DNA from: RUG334 sp045599645
GTDB taxonomy: Bacteria; Muiribacteriota; Ozemobacteria; Ozemobacterales; Ozemobacteraceae
Length of the DNA: 64,000 nucleotides
Assembly: GCA_045599645.1 (NCBI GenBank)
Contig: JAZRWI010000014.1
Location: 1-64,000 of the forward strand
Reading direction: 5' to 3'
Shown here: positions 17,556-24,895 of the stretch, in pieces
How the letters are laid out: each line of letters opens with the position of its first letter
How positions within the stretch are numbered: position 1 is the stretch's first letter
Program-made: the position numbers and the translations under genes
The notes under the pieces: generated by a model
What the model saw: the letters and a program-made list of their open reading frames with translations, nothing else
What the model was told of the DNA's origin: nothing
The model's database searches: none

Positions 17556-18515
17556 ATGGCTGAATTACGTAGCCCATTTATGAATTCTACTACACATCAC
17601 TTTGAGCCTTTGCTGCTTGCTTCTTATTATGCACCCAGAGGAAGGCCAAGAATGTATCAGCTTGGAACAATGGTTGCGCAGCGTTATCTTAACCCCAATG
17701 ACCTTGTAATCGGAATCATAGGCGGTGAAGGGGCAGGGAAGTCAACACTGATTAAAGGCTTGTTCCCAGGCTTGGAACTGACCAATGATGATGAAGGTGT
17801 AAATATAAAAACCGCTCCAATTTACGATTTCCAACCAGACAATTTTTTTGCTCCGCATACTTTCCACTTGGATATTCGATACGAACTGGCTTTTCATCAG
17901 CCTTTTGAAATTGTTGATGCTGTGAATCTTGCTGTTGAGAATGGCCGTCGCGTCGTAATGGAGCACTTTGACCTTATTTATGAACATCTTGGCTACAATG
18001 CCCAGATTATATTTGCCATAGGTGAAGAGCTTGTTATTGCCAGACCAACAGTTTTCGGTCCGTTCCCTTCTGAAATAAAGGCTCATTGCGACAAGACAGC
18101 TCCATTCAGAAGAATGGCTCACTCTGCAGAAGACATAGCAAGCTACATTCTTTTAACTGACTATAACTACAAACGCGAAGTTTTACATTCTGACGTTAAG
18201 CACGGGTTTGTTATTAAATTTCCTGAAATTCCTAATATCAGTATTGCAGAGCTCGAAGCTAAGATTAAGAAGGTTATTGCTGATGACCTGCCAATCGGTG
18301 TTGCTGGTGGTAACTACATTTATATCGGTGATTGGAAAATTTTTTGCAATGGCCCGAGAACTCACATGAAGCGCACTGGCGAAATTGATAATCTTCGTTT
18401 ATGGCCAGAATACGTCTATGATCCGATTTGGAAGGAATACATGCTTATTGGCATGGTTGGTCCAGACCGCGAGCATCTTGGCATTAAGGGTATTCACTAT
18501 TTCTCTGATGACTGA
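17556..18515 (+). CDS. P-loop NTPase with alanyl-tRNA-synthetase second-additional-domain-like C-terminus
   Basis: A 319-residue protein. Walker A is GGEGAGKST (residues 55-63), followed by LFPGLELTNDDEGV. The C-terminal half (about residues 180-319) ends in RLWPEYVYDPIWKEYMLIGM. I associate this arrangement with proteins annotated as containing the alanyl-tRNA synthetase second additional domain; this is recollection of the family, not a computed match. A His pair (EHFDLIYEHL, residues 131-140) might bind metal. The substrate is unknown. It starts after AAAGGAAA with a 7-base spacing. Confidence 0.7.
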   Translation: MAELRSPFMNSTTHHFEPLLLASYYAPRGRPRMYQLGTMVAQRYLNPNDLVIGIIGGEGAGKSTLIKGLFPGLELTNDDEGVNIKTAPIYDFQPDNFFAPHTFHLDIRYELAFHQPFEIVDAVNLAVENGRRVVMEHFDLIYEHLGYNAQIIFAIGEELVIARPTVFGPFPSEIKAHCDKTAPFRRMAHSAEDIASYILLTDYNYKREVLHSDVKHGFVIKFPEIPNISIAELEAKIKKVIADDLPIGVAGGNYIYIGDWKIFCNGPRTHMKRTGEIDNLRLWPEYVYDPIWKEYMLIGMVGPDREHLGIKGIHYFSDD

Positions 18516-18517
18516 TA

Positions 18518-18712
18518 ATTAGCTATTGGCTATTTGCCCTTAGCTTTTGGCCGAGAAATAACAGCCGCTGACAGCCGTCAGCTACCGGCTCACAGCCGAG
18601 AAAGTAGCAGTTATCTGCTATCCAATCTCGGCCAATGGCTACAGGCTAGTAGCTAATAGCGTATAAGATCACACTTCTAACCACCACATCTATAAGATAA
18701 TAGAAATTATGA
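18518..18712. repeat. GCT-type heptamer mosaic with conserved tail, copy 1
   Basis: Units of seven bases built on AGCT or AGCC (for example GACAGCC, GTCAGCT, ACCGGCT, CACAGCC) run through 18518-18660. A conserved tail follows, containing ATCACACTTCTA, CCACCACATCTATAA and ATAAT (18662-18703). It lies between two convergent genes. A second copy is at 20255-20376. Confidence 0.7.
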
Positions 18713-18713
18713 A

Positions 18714-19904
18714 TTATCTGTCGTATTGCTTGTCGAGCTTCGCTGCGGCGGCAGCACGGGTTTTGCATAAATCAGACCATTTGGGCATTTTTTCATATAG
18801 CAGTGCAAAGTCTTTCATTAAGGCAGGAACATCAATGCTCTGAGGGCATGTTCTAGAGCATTTACCACAACCAATACATGCCAGGGGTAATTCTTTTTCG
18901 GTGAAGGAATCCAAAGACATGCTGGCGCCTATATCCATGTTGAATTTTGCATTATTATAAAGCTTAATCAACAGGGGTATGTTTAGGTTTTGTGGGCAAC
19001 CTTCAACACAATAACCACAGCCGGTGCAAGGAACAGAATTCTTCAGGTTTTCTGCGATTCCTGAAAGCAGTTCTTTTTCTGATTCAGATAATGGTTTGTC
19101 TTCGGAAAAGGTTTTTATGTTATCCTGAACTTGTTGCATATTTGACATACCGCTTAGAATCATAGTTACACCAGGTATGTCTTTAACCCATCTGAAAGCC
19201 CAGCTTGCAGATGATTCTGAAGGCCTTGATTCTCTCAGCTTATTAGTGTTTTCTTCGCTCAGATTAGCTAATTTGCCGCCTCTGACAGGTTCCATAACCC
19301 ATATTGGGATGTTGTGCTTATTCAATAGCTTAACCTTTTCGTTAGCGTCCTGTAAGGTCCAGTCGAGATAATTAAGCTGAATCTGGCAGAATTCCATTAT
19401 CGAACCATAGCGACTTAGAAATTCTTGTAAAGTATCTAATCTGGCATGTGTTGAAAAGCCCAGATGCTTGATTCGGCCTGCCTTTTTCTGTTCTAATAAA
19501 TAATCAATAATTCCCCATTTTTCAGAATAATAGGTTTTAACAGAGTTTTCATAAACATTGTGGAGAAGATAAAAATCGAAATAATCTGTTTTGCACTTTT
19601 TAAGCTGTATTTCAAAGGTTTTTTGAACATTATACTCTGTAGCTAACTGATGACCTGGGAATTTGTCTGCAAGATAAAAGCTTTCTCTCGGATACTGAGA
19701 AAGTATTTCCCCAGCTACTATTTCGCTATAGCCACCGTGATATGGGGCAGCCGTGTCGAAATAATTAACACCGTTTTTTATTGCGTAATCAATCATTTGC
19801 CTTGTCAATTCAATGTTGATGCTGCCTTTTTCATCAACTGGCAGTCGCATTAATCCAAAACCAAGATTTGATAGTTTTTTACCTTTAAAATTGTTGTATT
19901 CCAT
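18714..19904 (-). CDS. aldo/keto reductase with C-terminal 2x[4Fe-4S] ferredoxin domain
   Basis: A 396-residue oxidoreductase. The aldo/keto reductase barrel shows DTAAPYHGGYSE (catalytic Asp and Tyr) and the Lys in ADKFPGH. The C-terminal extension has two ferredoxin clusters, CTGCGYCVEGCP and CIGCGKCSRTCP. This architecture is common in anaerobes; the family is thought to couple ferredoxin-type electrons to reduction of an unknown carbonyl or related substrate. It is monocistronic, opposite to its neighbours. On the minus strand AGGGGT stands before the ATG and a weak promoter, TTGATT with TATGAA at 17 bases, is upstream. Confidence 0.93.
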   Translation of the reverse strand: MEYNNFKGKKLSNLGFGLMRLPVDEKGSINIELTRQMIDYAIKNGVNYFDTAAPYHGGYSEIVAGEILSQYPRESFYLADKFPGHQLATEYNVQKTFEIQLKKCKTDYFDFYLLHNVYENSVKTYYSEKWGIIDYLLEQKKAGRIKHLGFSTHARLDTLQEFLSRYGSIMEFCQIQLNYLDWTLQDANEKVKLLNKHNIPIWVMEPVRGGKLANLSEENTNKLRESRPSESSASWAFRWVKDIPGVTMILSGMSNMQQVQDNIKTFSEDKPLSESEKELLSGIAENLKNSVPCTGCGYCVEGCPQNLNIPLLIKLYNNAKFNMDIGASMSLDSFTEKELPLACIGCGKCSRTCPQSIDVPALMKDFALLYEKMPKWSDLCKTRAAAAAKLDKQYDR

Positions 19905-20126
19905 TTTTTTTACCCCTGATTATTCATAACACTTTTTTAAACTGAAATCAATGGCAGGCGTTCCCGCAAGCAAAACTGCAAGATTGAAGTAAAAAAATCG
20001 TGGTAGCAGCGGATAACATGATGAGGGCAGATGAAGCAGGCCAAACAGCCGAGATTTTTAGCCTCGGCCTTAGAGGGTTTCTGCTTTGCTTAACCGACTT
20101 AGTGCTATGCGAGAGTTTGTAAGGAA

Positions 20127-20154
20127 ATCGCCCCTGCGTGGCCTTCCTCCGTAG
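20127..20154 (+). repeat. partial copy of the dispersed intergenic repeat
   Basis: ATCGCCCCTGCGTGGCCTTC followed by CTCCGTAG repeats the left end of the full copy that starts 61 bases later at 20188. Confidence 0.6.
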
Positions 20155-20187
20155 ATAAAGTAAGTAAAGGAACTGTCTTGGCATAAA

Positions 20188-20252
20188 ATCGCCCCTGCGA
20201 GGCCTTCCTCCGTTGTGGGGGAAGGTGGCACGCGTAGCGTGTCGGATGAGGG
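20188..20252 (+). repeat. dispersed intergenic repeat, copy B (intact)
   Basis: It begins ATCGCCCCTGCGAGGCCTTC and ends GTGTCGGATGAGGG, with the hairpin CACGC-GTA-GCGTG in the right half. It matches copy A (2634-2843, interrupted) and the inverted copy C (21937-21999). In the 19905-20520 gap I see only this repeat, the heptamer copy, the tandem promoter repeats and no gene. Confidence 0.75.
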
Positions 20253-20254
20253 TG

Positions 20255-20376
20255 CCCTTCTCGACTGTGAGCTGGGAGCCGGTAGTTATTAGTTGCTAAT
20301 TCTCGGCCAAAAGCTACAAGCTAACTGCTAATAGCTTATAAAATCACACTTCTACCCACCACATCTATAAAATAAT
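20255..20376. repeat. GCT-type heptamer mosaic with conserved tail, copy 2
   Basis: Seven-base GCT units (20260-20333) are followed by the tail ATCACACTTCTA, CCACCACATCTATAA and ATAAT (20342-20376), nearly identical to the tail at 18662-18703. It abuts the 44-bp tandem repeats in front of the ATPase gene. Confidence 0.65.
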
Positions 20377-20500
20377 CTGAAAAATGTAAGAAAAAGTGTT
20401 GAAAAATTGATTTTTAAAATCTGAAAAGTGTAAGAAAAAGTGTATAAAATTTGAATTTTAAAGTTTGAAAAGTGTAAGAAAAAGTGTATAATAAAAGTAT
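20376..20500 (+). promoter_or_regulatory. three 44-bp tandem repeats carrying the promoter of the DUF4143 ATPase gene
   Basis: Copies start at 20376, 20420 and 20464 with an exact 44-base period; each contains GAAAARTGTAAGAAAAAGTG, i.e. two spaced GTGTA-like half-sites. The third copy holds a good promoter: TTGAAA (20465-20470), 16 bases, TATAAT (20487-20492). The first two hold weaker versions of the same promoter. I infer an operator array or duplicated promoters. Confidence 0.7.
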
Positions 20501-20520
20501 AAGTTGGTTGGAGGGCTGAT

Positions 20521-21888
20521 ATGCTGATACGTAAAGTATATGAAAAAATATGCGAATACAAGGGTAAGAAAAAGGCACTGTTACTTACCGGCGCTAGACA
20601 GATTGGCAAAAGTTCTATTGCTAGAGAATTTGGAAAAAAGAAATATAATCAGCTTATAGAAATTAACTTTTTGAAAGATAAATCTGCGTATGAGGCTCTG
20701 AAAGATGTTTCAGACACTGATGAGCTTCTCAGAGTTCTTTCTACATTTGCAAAAGAACCATTAAAAAAAGGTAATACATTATTTCTTTTTGACGAAGTTC
20801 AAGAAATACCTGACCTTCTTACACATATCAAATTCCTTGTTGAAGATGGCAGATATGATTATATACTGACCGGTTCTCTGCTAGGTGTTAAATTAAAAGA
20901 CATAAGATCAATACCTGTTGGCTTTATGGATACCATAGAAATGTATCCCATGAATTTTGAAGAATTCTGTATGGCTAATGGAATTCAGCAGGATGTTTTT
21001 AAATATTTAAAAGAACAATATGAAAAAGAAGTTCCAGTTAATGATTTTATACACGAAAAGTTAATGTTGCTTTTCAGGCTCTATTTAATCGTTGGTGGTA
21101 TGCCAGAGGCTGTTCAGACCTATATTGATACGAATGACCTTAATGCTGTTGCGCAGATACAGAAGAATATCATAGAAACCTATAAATATGATATTGCTAA
21201 GTATGATGCCAACAACAAACTTCACTTAGATGAAATCTTAGAGTCAATTCCGTCAGAACTTAACTCAAAGAATAAGCGCTTTATTCTTAAGAAACTAAAT
21301 GAAAATGCCCGATTTTCAAAATATGAAAACAGCTTTGAATGGCTTAAGCATGCTGGAGTAGCTTTGCCAACATATGTTGTTGAAGAACCCAAAGTGCCAT
21401 TGACTCTTTCTAAGAAAGTTAATCTGTTTAAGTTATTTATGAATGATGTGGGTTTACTTGCATCATTATATGAAACTGGTGATTTGCAACTCAAACTGTT
21501 GAAAAATGAGCTTTCGATAAATAATGGCGCTATATTCGAAAATGCTGTGGCGCAGGAATTGAAAGCTCACGGCTATAATCTGTATTATTATTCTTCTAAG
21601 AAATTAGGCGAAATAGACTTTCTGATTGAACACGGCGATAAGGTTCTTCCTGTAGAAGTTAAATCTGGTGCAAGATACAAGGAACATACAGCACTGAATA
21701 ATCTTATGGATACCTATAAACTGAAAAAAGGATTTGTTTTCGCAGATTGCAACATTTGCAAAACCAAAACAGTTACCTATTACCCAGTTTATATGTTAAT
21801 GTTTCTTAGACCAAAAGAGCTACCCAAGAACCTGATTTATAAAATCGATCTTTCAGATTTGAACAAATACCTAAAGCATAATCTTTAA
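20521..21888 (+). CDS. AAA ATPase with DUF4143 domain
   Basis: A 455-residue AAA_14/DUF4143 protein. Walker A is TGARQIGKSS (residues 23-32), Walker B LFLFDEVQEI near residue 90, and sensor 1 YILTGS near residue 118. The DUF4143 part has a winged-helix-like region and a C-terminal PD-(D/E)xK-like core: EIDFLIEHGD and then PVEVKSG near residue 375. These ATPases are abundant in gut bacteria and archaea and their role is unknown. Unusually, the promoter lies within three tandem 44-bp repeats. GGAGGG precedes the ATG. Confidence 0.92.
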   Translation: MLIRKVYEKICEYKGKKKALLLTGARQIGKSSIAREFGKKKYNQLIEINFLKDKSAYEALKDVSDTDELLRVLSTFAKEPLKKGNTLFLFDEVQEIPDLLTHIKFLVEDGRYDYILTGSLLGVKLKDIRSIPVGFMDTIEMYPMNFEEFCMANGIQQDVFKYLKEQYEKEVPVNDFIHEKLMLLFRLYLIVGGMPEAVQTYIDTNDLNAVAQIQKNIIETYKYDIAKYDANNKLHLDEILESIPSELNSKNKRFILKKLNENARFSKYENSFEWLKHAGVALPTYVVEEPKVPLTLSKKVNLFKLFMNDVGLLASLYETGDLQLKLLKNELSINNGAIFENAVAQELKAHGYNLYYYSSKKLGEIDFLIEHGDKVLPVEVKSGARYKEHTALNNLMDTYKLKKGFVFADCNICKTKTVTYYPVYMLMFLRPKELPKNLIYKIDLSDLNKYLKHNL

Positions 21889-22120
21889 GAAGACAGCTAC
21901 CAGCCATCGGCTATCAGCTCTCAGCCGAGAAAGGAACCCTCATCCGTCATGCTACGCGTGCCACCTTCTCCCTATGAGGAAGAAGGCCTCGCAGGGCGGT
22001 ATATCTTAGTCATCGGCCACAAGCGTATAGAATCACCATTATACATCCACTGCTATTGAATGCTGCTTTCGGACAACAGCTAAAAGCTAATAGCCAACAG
22101 CCTATAAAATCACACTTCTA
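21889..22120. repeat. GCT-type heptamer mosaic, copy 3, enclosing inverted dispersed repeat
   Basis: Heptamers such as CAGCTAC, CAGCCAT, CGGCTAT and CAGCTCT fill 21894-21930, and a second block at 22070-22100 ends with the tail ATAAAATCACACTTCTA. Between them lies an inverted dispersed repeat. This explains most of the 400-bp gap before the A-T-TE gene. Confidence 0.65.
21937..21999 (-). repeat. dispersed intergenic repeat, copy C (inverted)
   Basis: Read on the minus strand it gives CTGCGAGGCCTTC..., then GAAGGTGGCACGCGTAGC and ATGACGGATGAGGG, matching copies A and B with scattered changes. Confidence 0.75.
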
Positions 22121-22209
22121 TATTTATCTATTGTCTGTAATTCTTACTGTTTATTTGATTCCCGCATTGTATTATAAGATTTATTCAAGATAGTTGGAAT
22201 GCTTTGTGA

Positions 22210-22215
22210 TATAAT
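22210..22215 (+). promoter_or_regulatory. extended -10 promoter element of the A-T-TE gene
   Basis: TGA-TATAAT is a perfect extended -10; no convincing -35 is seen. It lies 78 bases before the ATG. Confidence 0.45.
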
Positions 22216-22292
22216 TAGTAAATGCTTTAATAGTTAACAGACAAGGCACGTTTTAAATGTTTGTGAATCTCAAAAGCGCATAAGGAGCAAAT

Positions 22293-24671
22293 ATGGCAAA
22301 ACTGATTCAACAAATGCTCATGGAAGCAATACAGAATAATCCTGATAGTATAGCTATTGAAAAGGCACCCAATACTTTTATTTCATATAAAGAACTATAC
22401 AATAGAGCCGGTAAAATTGCCAGTTATCTGAAGAAGCAGGGGGTTATGCCTGGAAAAGGAATCCCTGTTGCTATTCTGATGGAACAGGATACACCATATA
22501 TCGAAGCATTGGTGGCTTGTATGCTTTTTGGCTATTCTGCTGTATTACTGAATAAAAATTATCCGAAGGAACGCTGTGATTATGTTATTGGTGATTCCTG
22601 TGCTAAGATAATTTTAGAAGAAAAGAATCTTGTTGAAGCATATCAGAATGAAAGTGTTTGTGAATCAATTCGTGTTGAGCCTGATACGAATGCCATCGTT
22701 ATTTATACATCTGGTTCAACTGGCAAACCTAAGGGAGTTTTGCATACACAGCTCAGTGTCGGAGGTGGCGTCGGTCGGTTAGTGTCTGTCATGAAGCTTA
22801 CTGCTCAGGATAGATATGGCTTCTCTGCACCTTTTACTTTTGTAATACATGGTATGGAAGTATTTTCTCCTCTTTGCACAGGTAGCACGCTGGTGTATAT
22901 TCCTCCTGCTATGGCAAAAGACCCGGACGCTCTTTCCTGCTTTCACAAAGAACATAATATTACTGCGACACATATTTCCCCAAAAGTTCTTAAATTATAT
23001 AAAAAACAGGCTGACTCACTTAAGCTTGTGCTTACTGGAAGCGAAAAAATCTGTAAAATAGCACCGCAGGGATACCGTCTTGTTGGAATTTATGGTCAGT
23101 CGGAAACATATCCTGGCGTTTTTTCCTTTGATATTACCCATTCCTATGATGTAACACCTCTTGGTAAGCCTTCTGAAGGAATAGCAGCTTATCTTATTGA
23201 TGAGGCTGGGAATGAAGCTGATGAAGGAGAGCTTTGTCTGGCGGGTAATTTCTTCAAAGAATATATACATATGCCGGAGCGCACAGCGCAGATACTTACT
23301 AAGAATCCATTTCAGGAAAAGGACGGTTTCTCTTTGCTGCATCACACTGGTGACATTGCTAAGAGATTGGATGACGGCAATTTTATGTATCTTAATCGCC
23401 GTGACTGGATGATTAAGATTAATGGACAGCGCATTGAACCTGGAGAAATCGAAATTTGCATTAAGAATATGAATGGTATTCACGATGCTGTTGTTAAAGA
23501 CTTTCTTAACCCCAACGGTCAGGTTTATTTATGTGCTTATTATGTGACGGTTAATGGTGCGTCAGTCAGTGACAATGAAATCAGAGACTATTTGATGGAA
23601 AAATTGCCTCTGTATATGGTTCCTGTATTCTATACTCGTTTGGAAGCCCTTCCTGTTAATCAGAACGGCAAGCTCGACAGATTTGCATTGAAGGAACCAG
23701 ACATAAATAAGAATATGGAAAATGTAATGCCAAAGGATTCTGTGGAAAAACAGGCTCTTGATATTGCAAGATCTATTTTGCCTTCTGTAGAATTCGGGGT
23801 TACAGATGACCTTCGTCTTGCTGGATTCGATTCTATTAATACTATTATGCTGGTGCAGAGACTAGTTAGCGAAATGAAGCTTAAAGTCAGGGTTTCTGAC
23901 GTAATGCGCTATCATAATATTCGTGATTTGATAAAAGGCAAAAAACGAATTTCATGGTTCTATAAGGAATATGATTCTTCTAAGCCTGTTGTTATTATTC
24001 CGAACGGGGCCGTTCCGATATCAAACCTTGAAAGTTTTTATGAAGTCTGTAGCAGACATTATAATGTGTTTGTTATAGAGCCTATTACTTCCCATTATGA
24101 AAAGATTCTAAGAGGCGAAACATTTAATGATGCAGTTGAACTTTATTTGATTCAGACAAGACTCGGAATACCTTCTGATGCTAAGATAGCTGGTTTTATC
24201 GGTTTTTGCTTCGGGGGAATGCTGGCGCTTGGCATGGCCCGTCGTTTGAAGAAAACAACGGGAAAAGCTTATCCGATTATTATCGGTGATGCTGATCTGG
24301 GAGGGCTTCCCACCCGAAAGGAAGAGCTGGTAGTTACCTGGGAAAACTTATGGAATTACGTATTTGAGCCAGAAGATGTCCAAGCCACATATACAAGAGA
24401 GAAAAAGGAACTTTATGCCCATGCCGTAAATGTAGCTTTAAGCTTGGGCATGGATGAAATAACGGAAAAATATGAAGGAAAGATTATATTCCTGAACGCA
24501 CTGGCAGGAGCTCCTGAAGCTGCTGTGGAACATAAGCTTGCTATGCTGCACGCTGCTTGTGAGTCCTCTGAAATCATTGATTTCAAAGACAAAGGACATT
24601 TTGCAATATTCGGAGATGCCGATTTAAAAGAAACATGGGATGAAATAGTACAAAAGCTAAACAAAATTTGA
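22293..24671 (+). CDS. free-standing A-T-TE synthetase (adenylation, carrier, thioesterase)
   Basis: A 792-residue, single-module enzyme without a condensation domain. The adenylation domain (about 1-470) has YTSGSTGKPKG at 138-148, GIYGQSE, TGD and a C-terminal NGKLDR. The carrier domain (about 485-555) has GFDSI with the phosphopantetheine site S514. The C-terminal alpha/beta hydrolase (about 565-792) has its nucleophile motif as GFCFG, so C639 replaces the usual Ser; the His is in KGHFAIFG. At the A4 position where amino-acid-activating domains have Asp235, the sequence reads FVIHGME, without Asp, which suggests a carboxylic acid lacking an alpha-amino group. It could release a small molecule by (cyclo)condensation, but the product is unknown. 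It stands alone with its own promoter; GGAG precedes the ATG. Confidence 0.9.
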   Translation: MAKLIQQMLMEAIQNNPDSIAIEKAPNTFISYKELYNRAGKIASYLKKQGVMPGKGIPVAILMEQDTPYIEALVACMLFGYSAVLLNKNYPKERCDYVIGDSCAKIILEEKNLVEAYQNESVCESIRVEPDTNAIVIYTSGSTGKPKGVLHTQLSVGGGVGRLVSVMKLTAQDRYGFSAPFTFVIHGMEVFSPLCTGSTLVYIPPAMAKDPDALSCFHKEHNITATHISPKVLKLYKKQADSLKLVLTGSEKICKIAPQGYRLVGIYGQSETYPGVFSFDITHSYDVTPLGKPSEGIAAYLIDEAGNEADEGELCLAGNFFKEYIHMPERTAQILTKNPFQEKDGFSLLHHTGDIAKRLDDGNFMYLNRRDWMIKINGQRIEPGEIEICIKNMNGIHDAVVKDFLNPNGQVYLCAYYVTVNGASVSDNEIRDYLMEKLPLYMVPVFYTRLEALPVNQNGKLDRFALKEPDINKNMENVMPKDSVEKQALDIARSILPSVEFGVTDDLRLAGFDSINTIMLVQRLVSEMKLKVRVSDVMRYHNIRDLIKGKKRISWFYKEYDSSKPVVIIPNGAVPISNLESFYEVCSRHYNVFVIEPITSHYEKILRGETFNDAVELYLIQTRLGIPSDAKIAGFIGFCFGGMLALGMARRLKKTTGKAYPIIIGDADLGGLPTRKEELVVTWENLWNYVFEPEDVQATYTREKKELYAHAVNVALSLGMDEITEKYEGKIIFLNALAGAPEAAVEHKLAMLHAACESSEIIDFKDKGHFAIFGDADLKETWDEIVQKLNKI

Positions 24672-24709
24672 CTGTAGCTTTCTCTAGTATTATTCACGTT
24701 TCTATGTGA

Positions 24710-24739
24710 TTTCAAATAGCTGTTTAAAGCTATTTGAAA
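24710..24739 (+). terminator. hairpin after the A-T-TE gene
   Basis: TTTCAAATAGCT pairs perfectly with AGCTATTTGAAA around a 6-base loop. There is no strong T run, so terminator activity is likely but not certain. Confidence 0.55.
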
Positions 24740-24895
24740 GGTATTTTGTCTTGAAAACTCAGCGGTTTGGTTATATCATAAAATAATTAGTGTTTATTGG
24801 TATAAAAATAGGCGTTTTACAACATATCGTTTGTCACTCGAAAGTGATTCTTGTCGACTGACTTATTTGCTTAGATATAGGAAAGTAGGGATGTA

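Noticed and set aside
20188..20252. tRNA-like or structured RNA gene in the dispersed repeat
   Set aside because: The short CACGC/GCGTG hairpin does not extend to a cloverleaf, and the element recurs in both orientations between unrelated genes.
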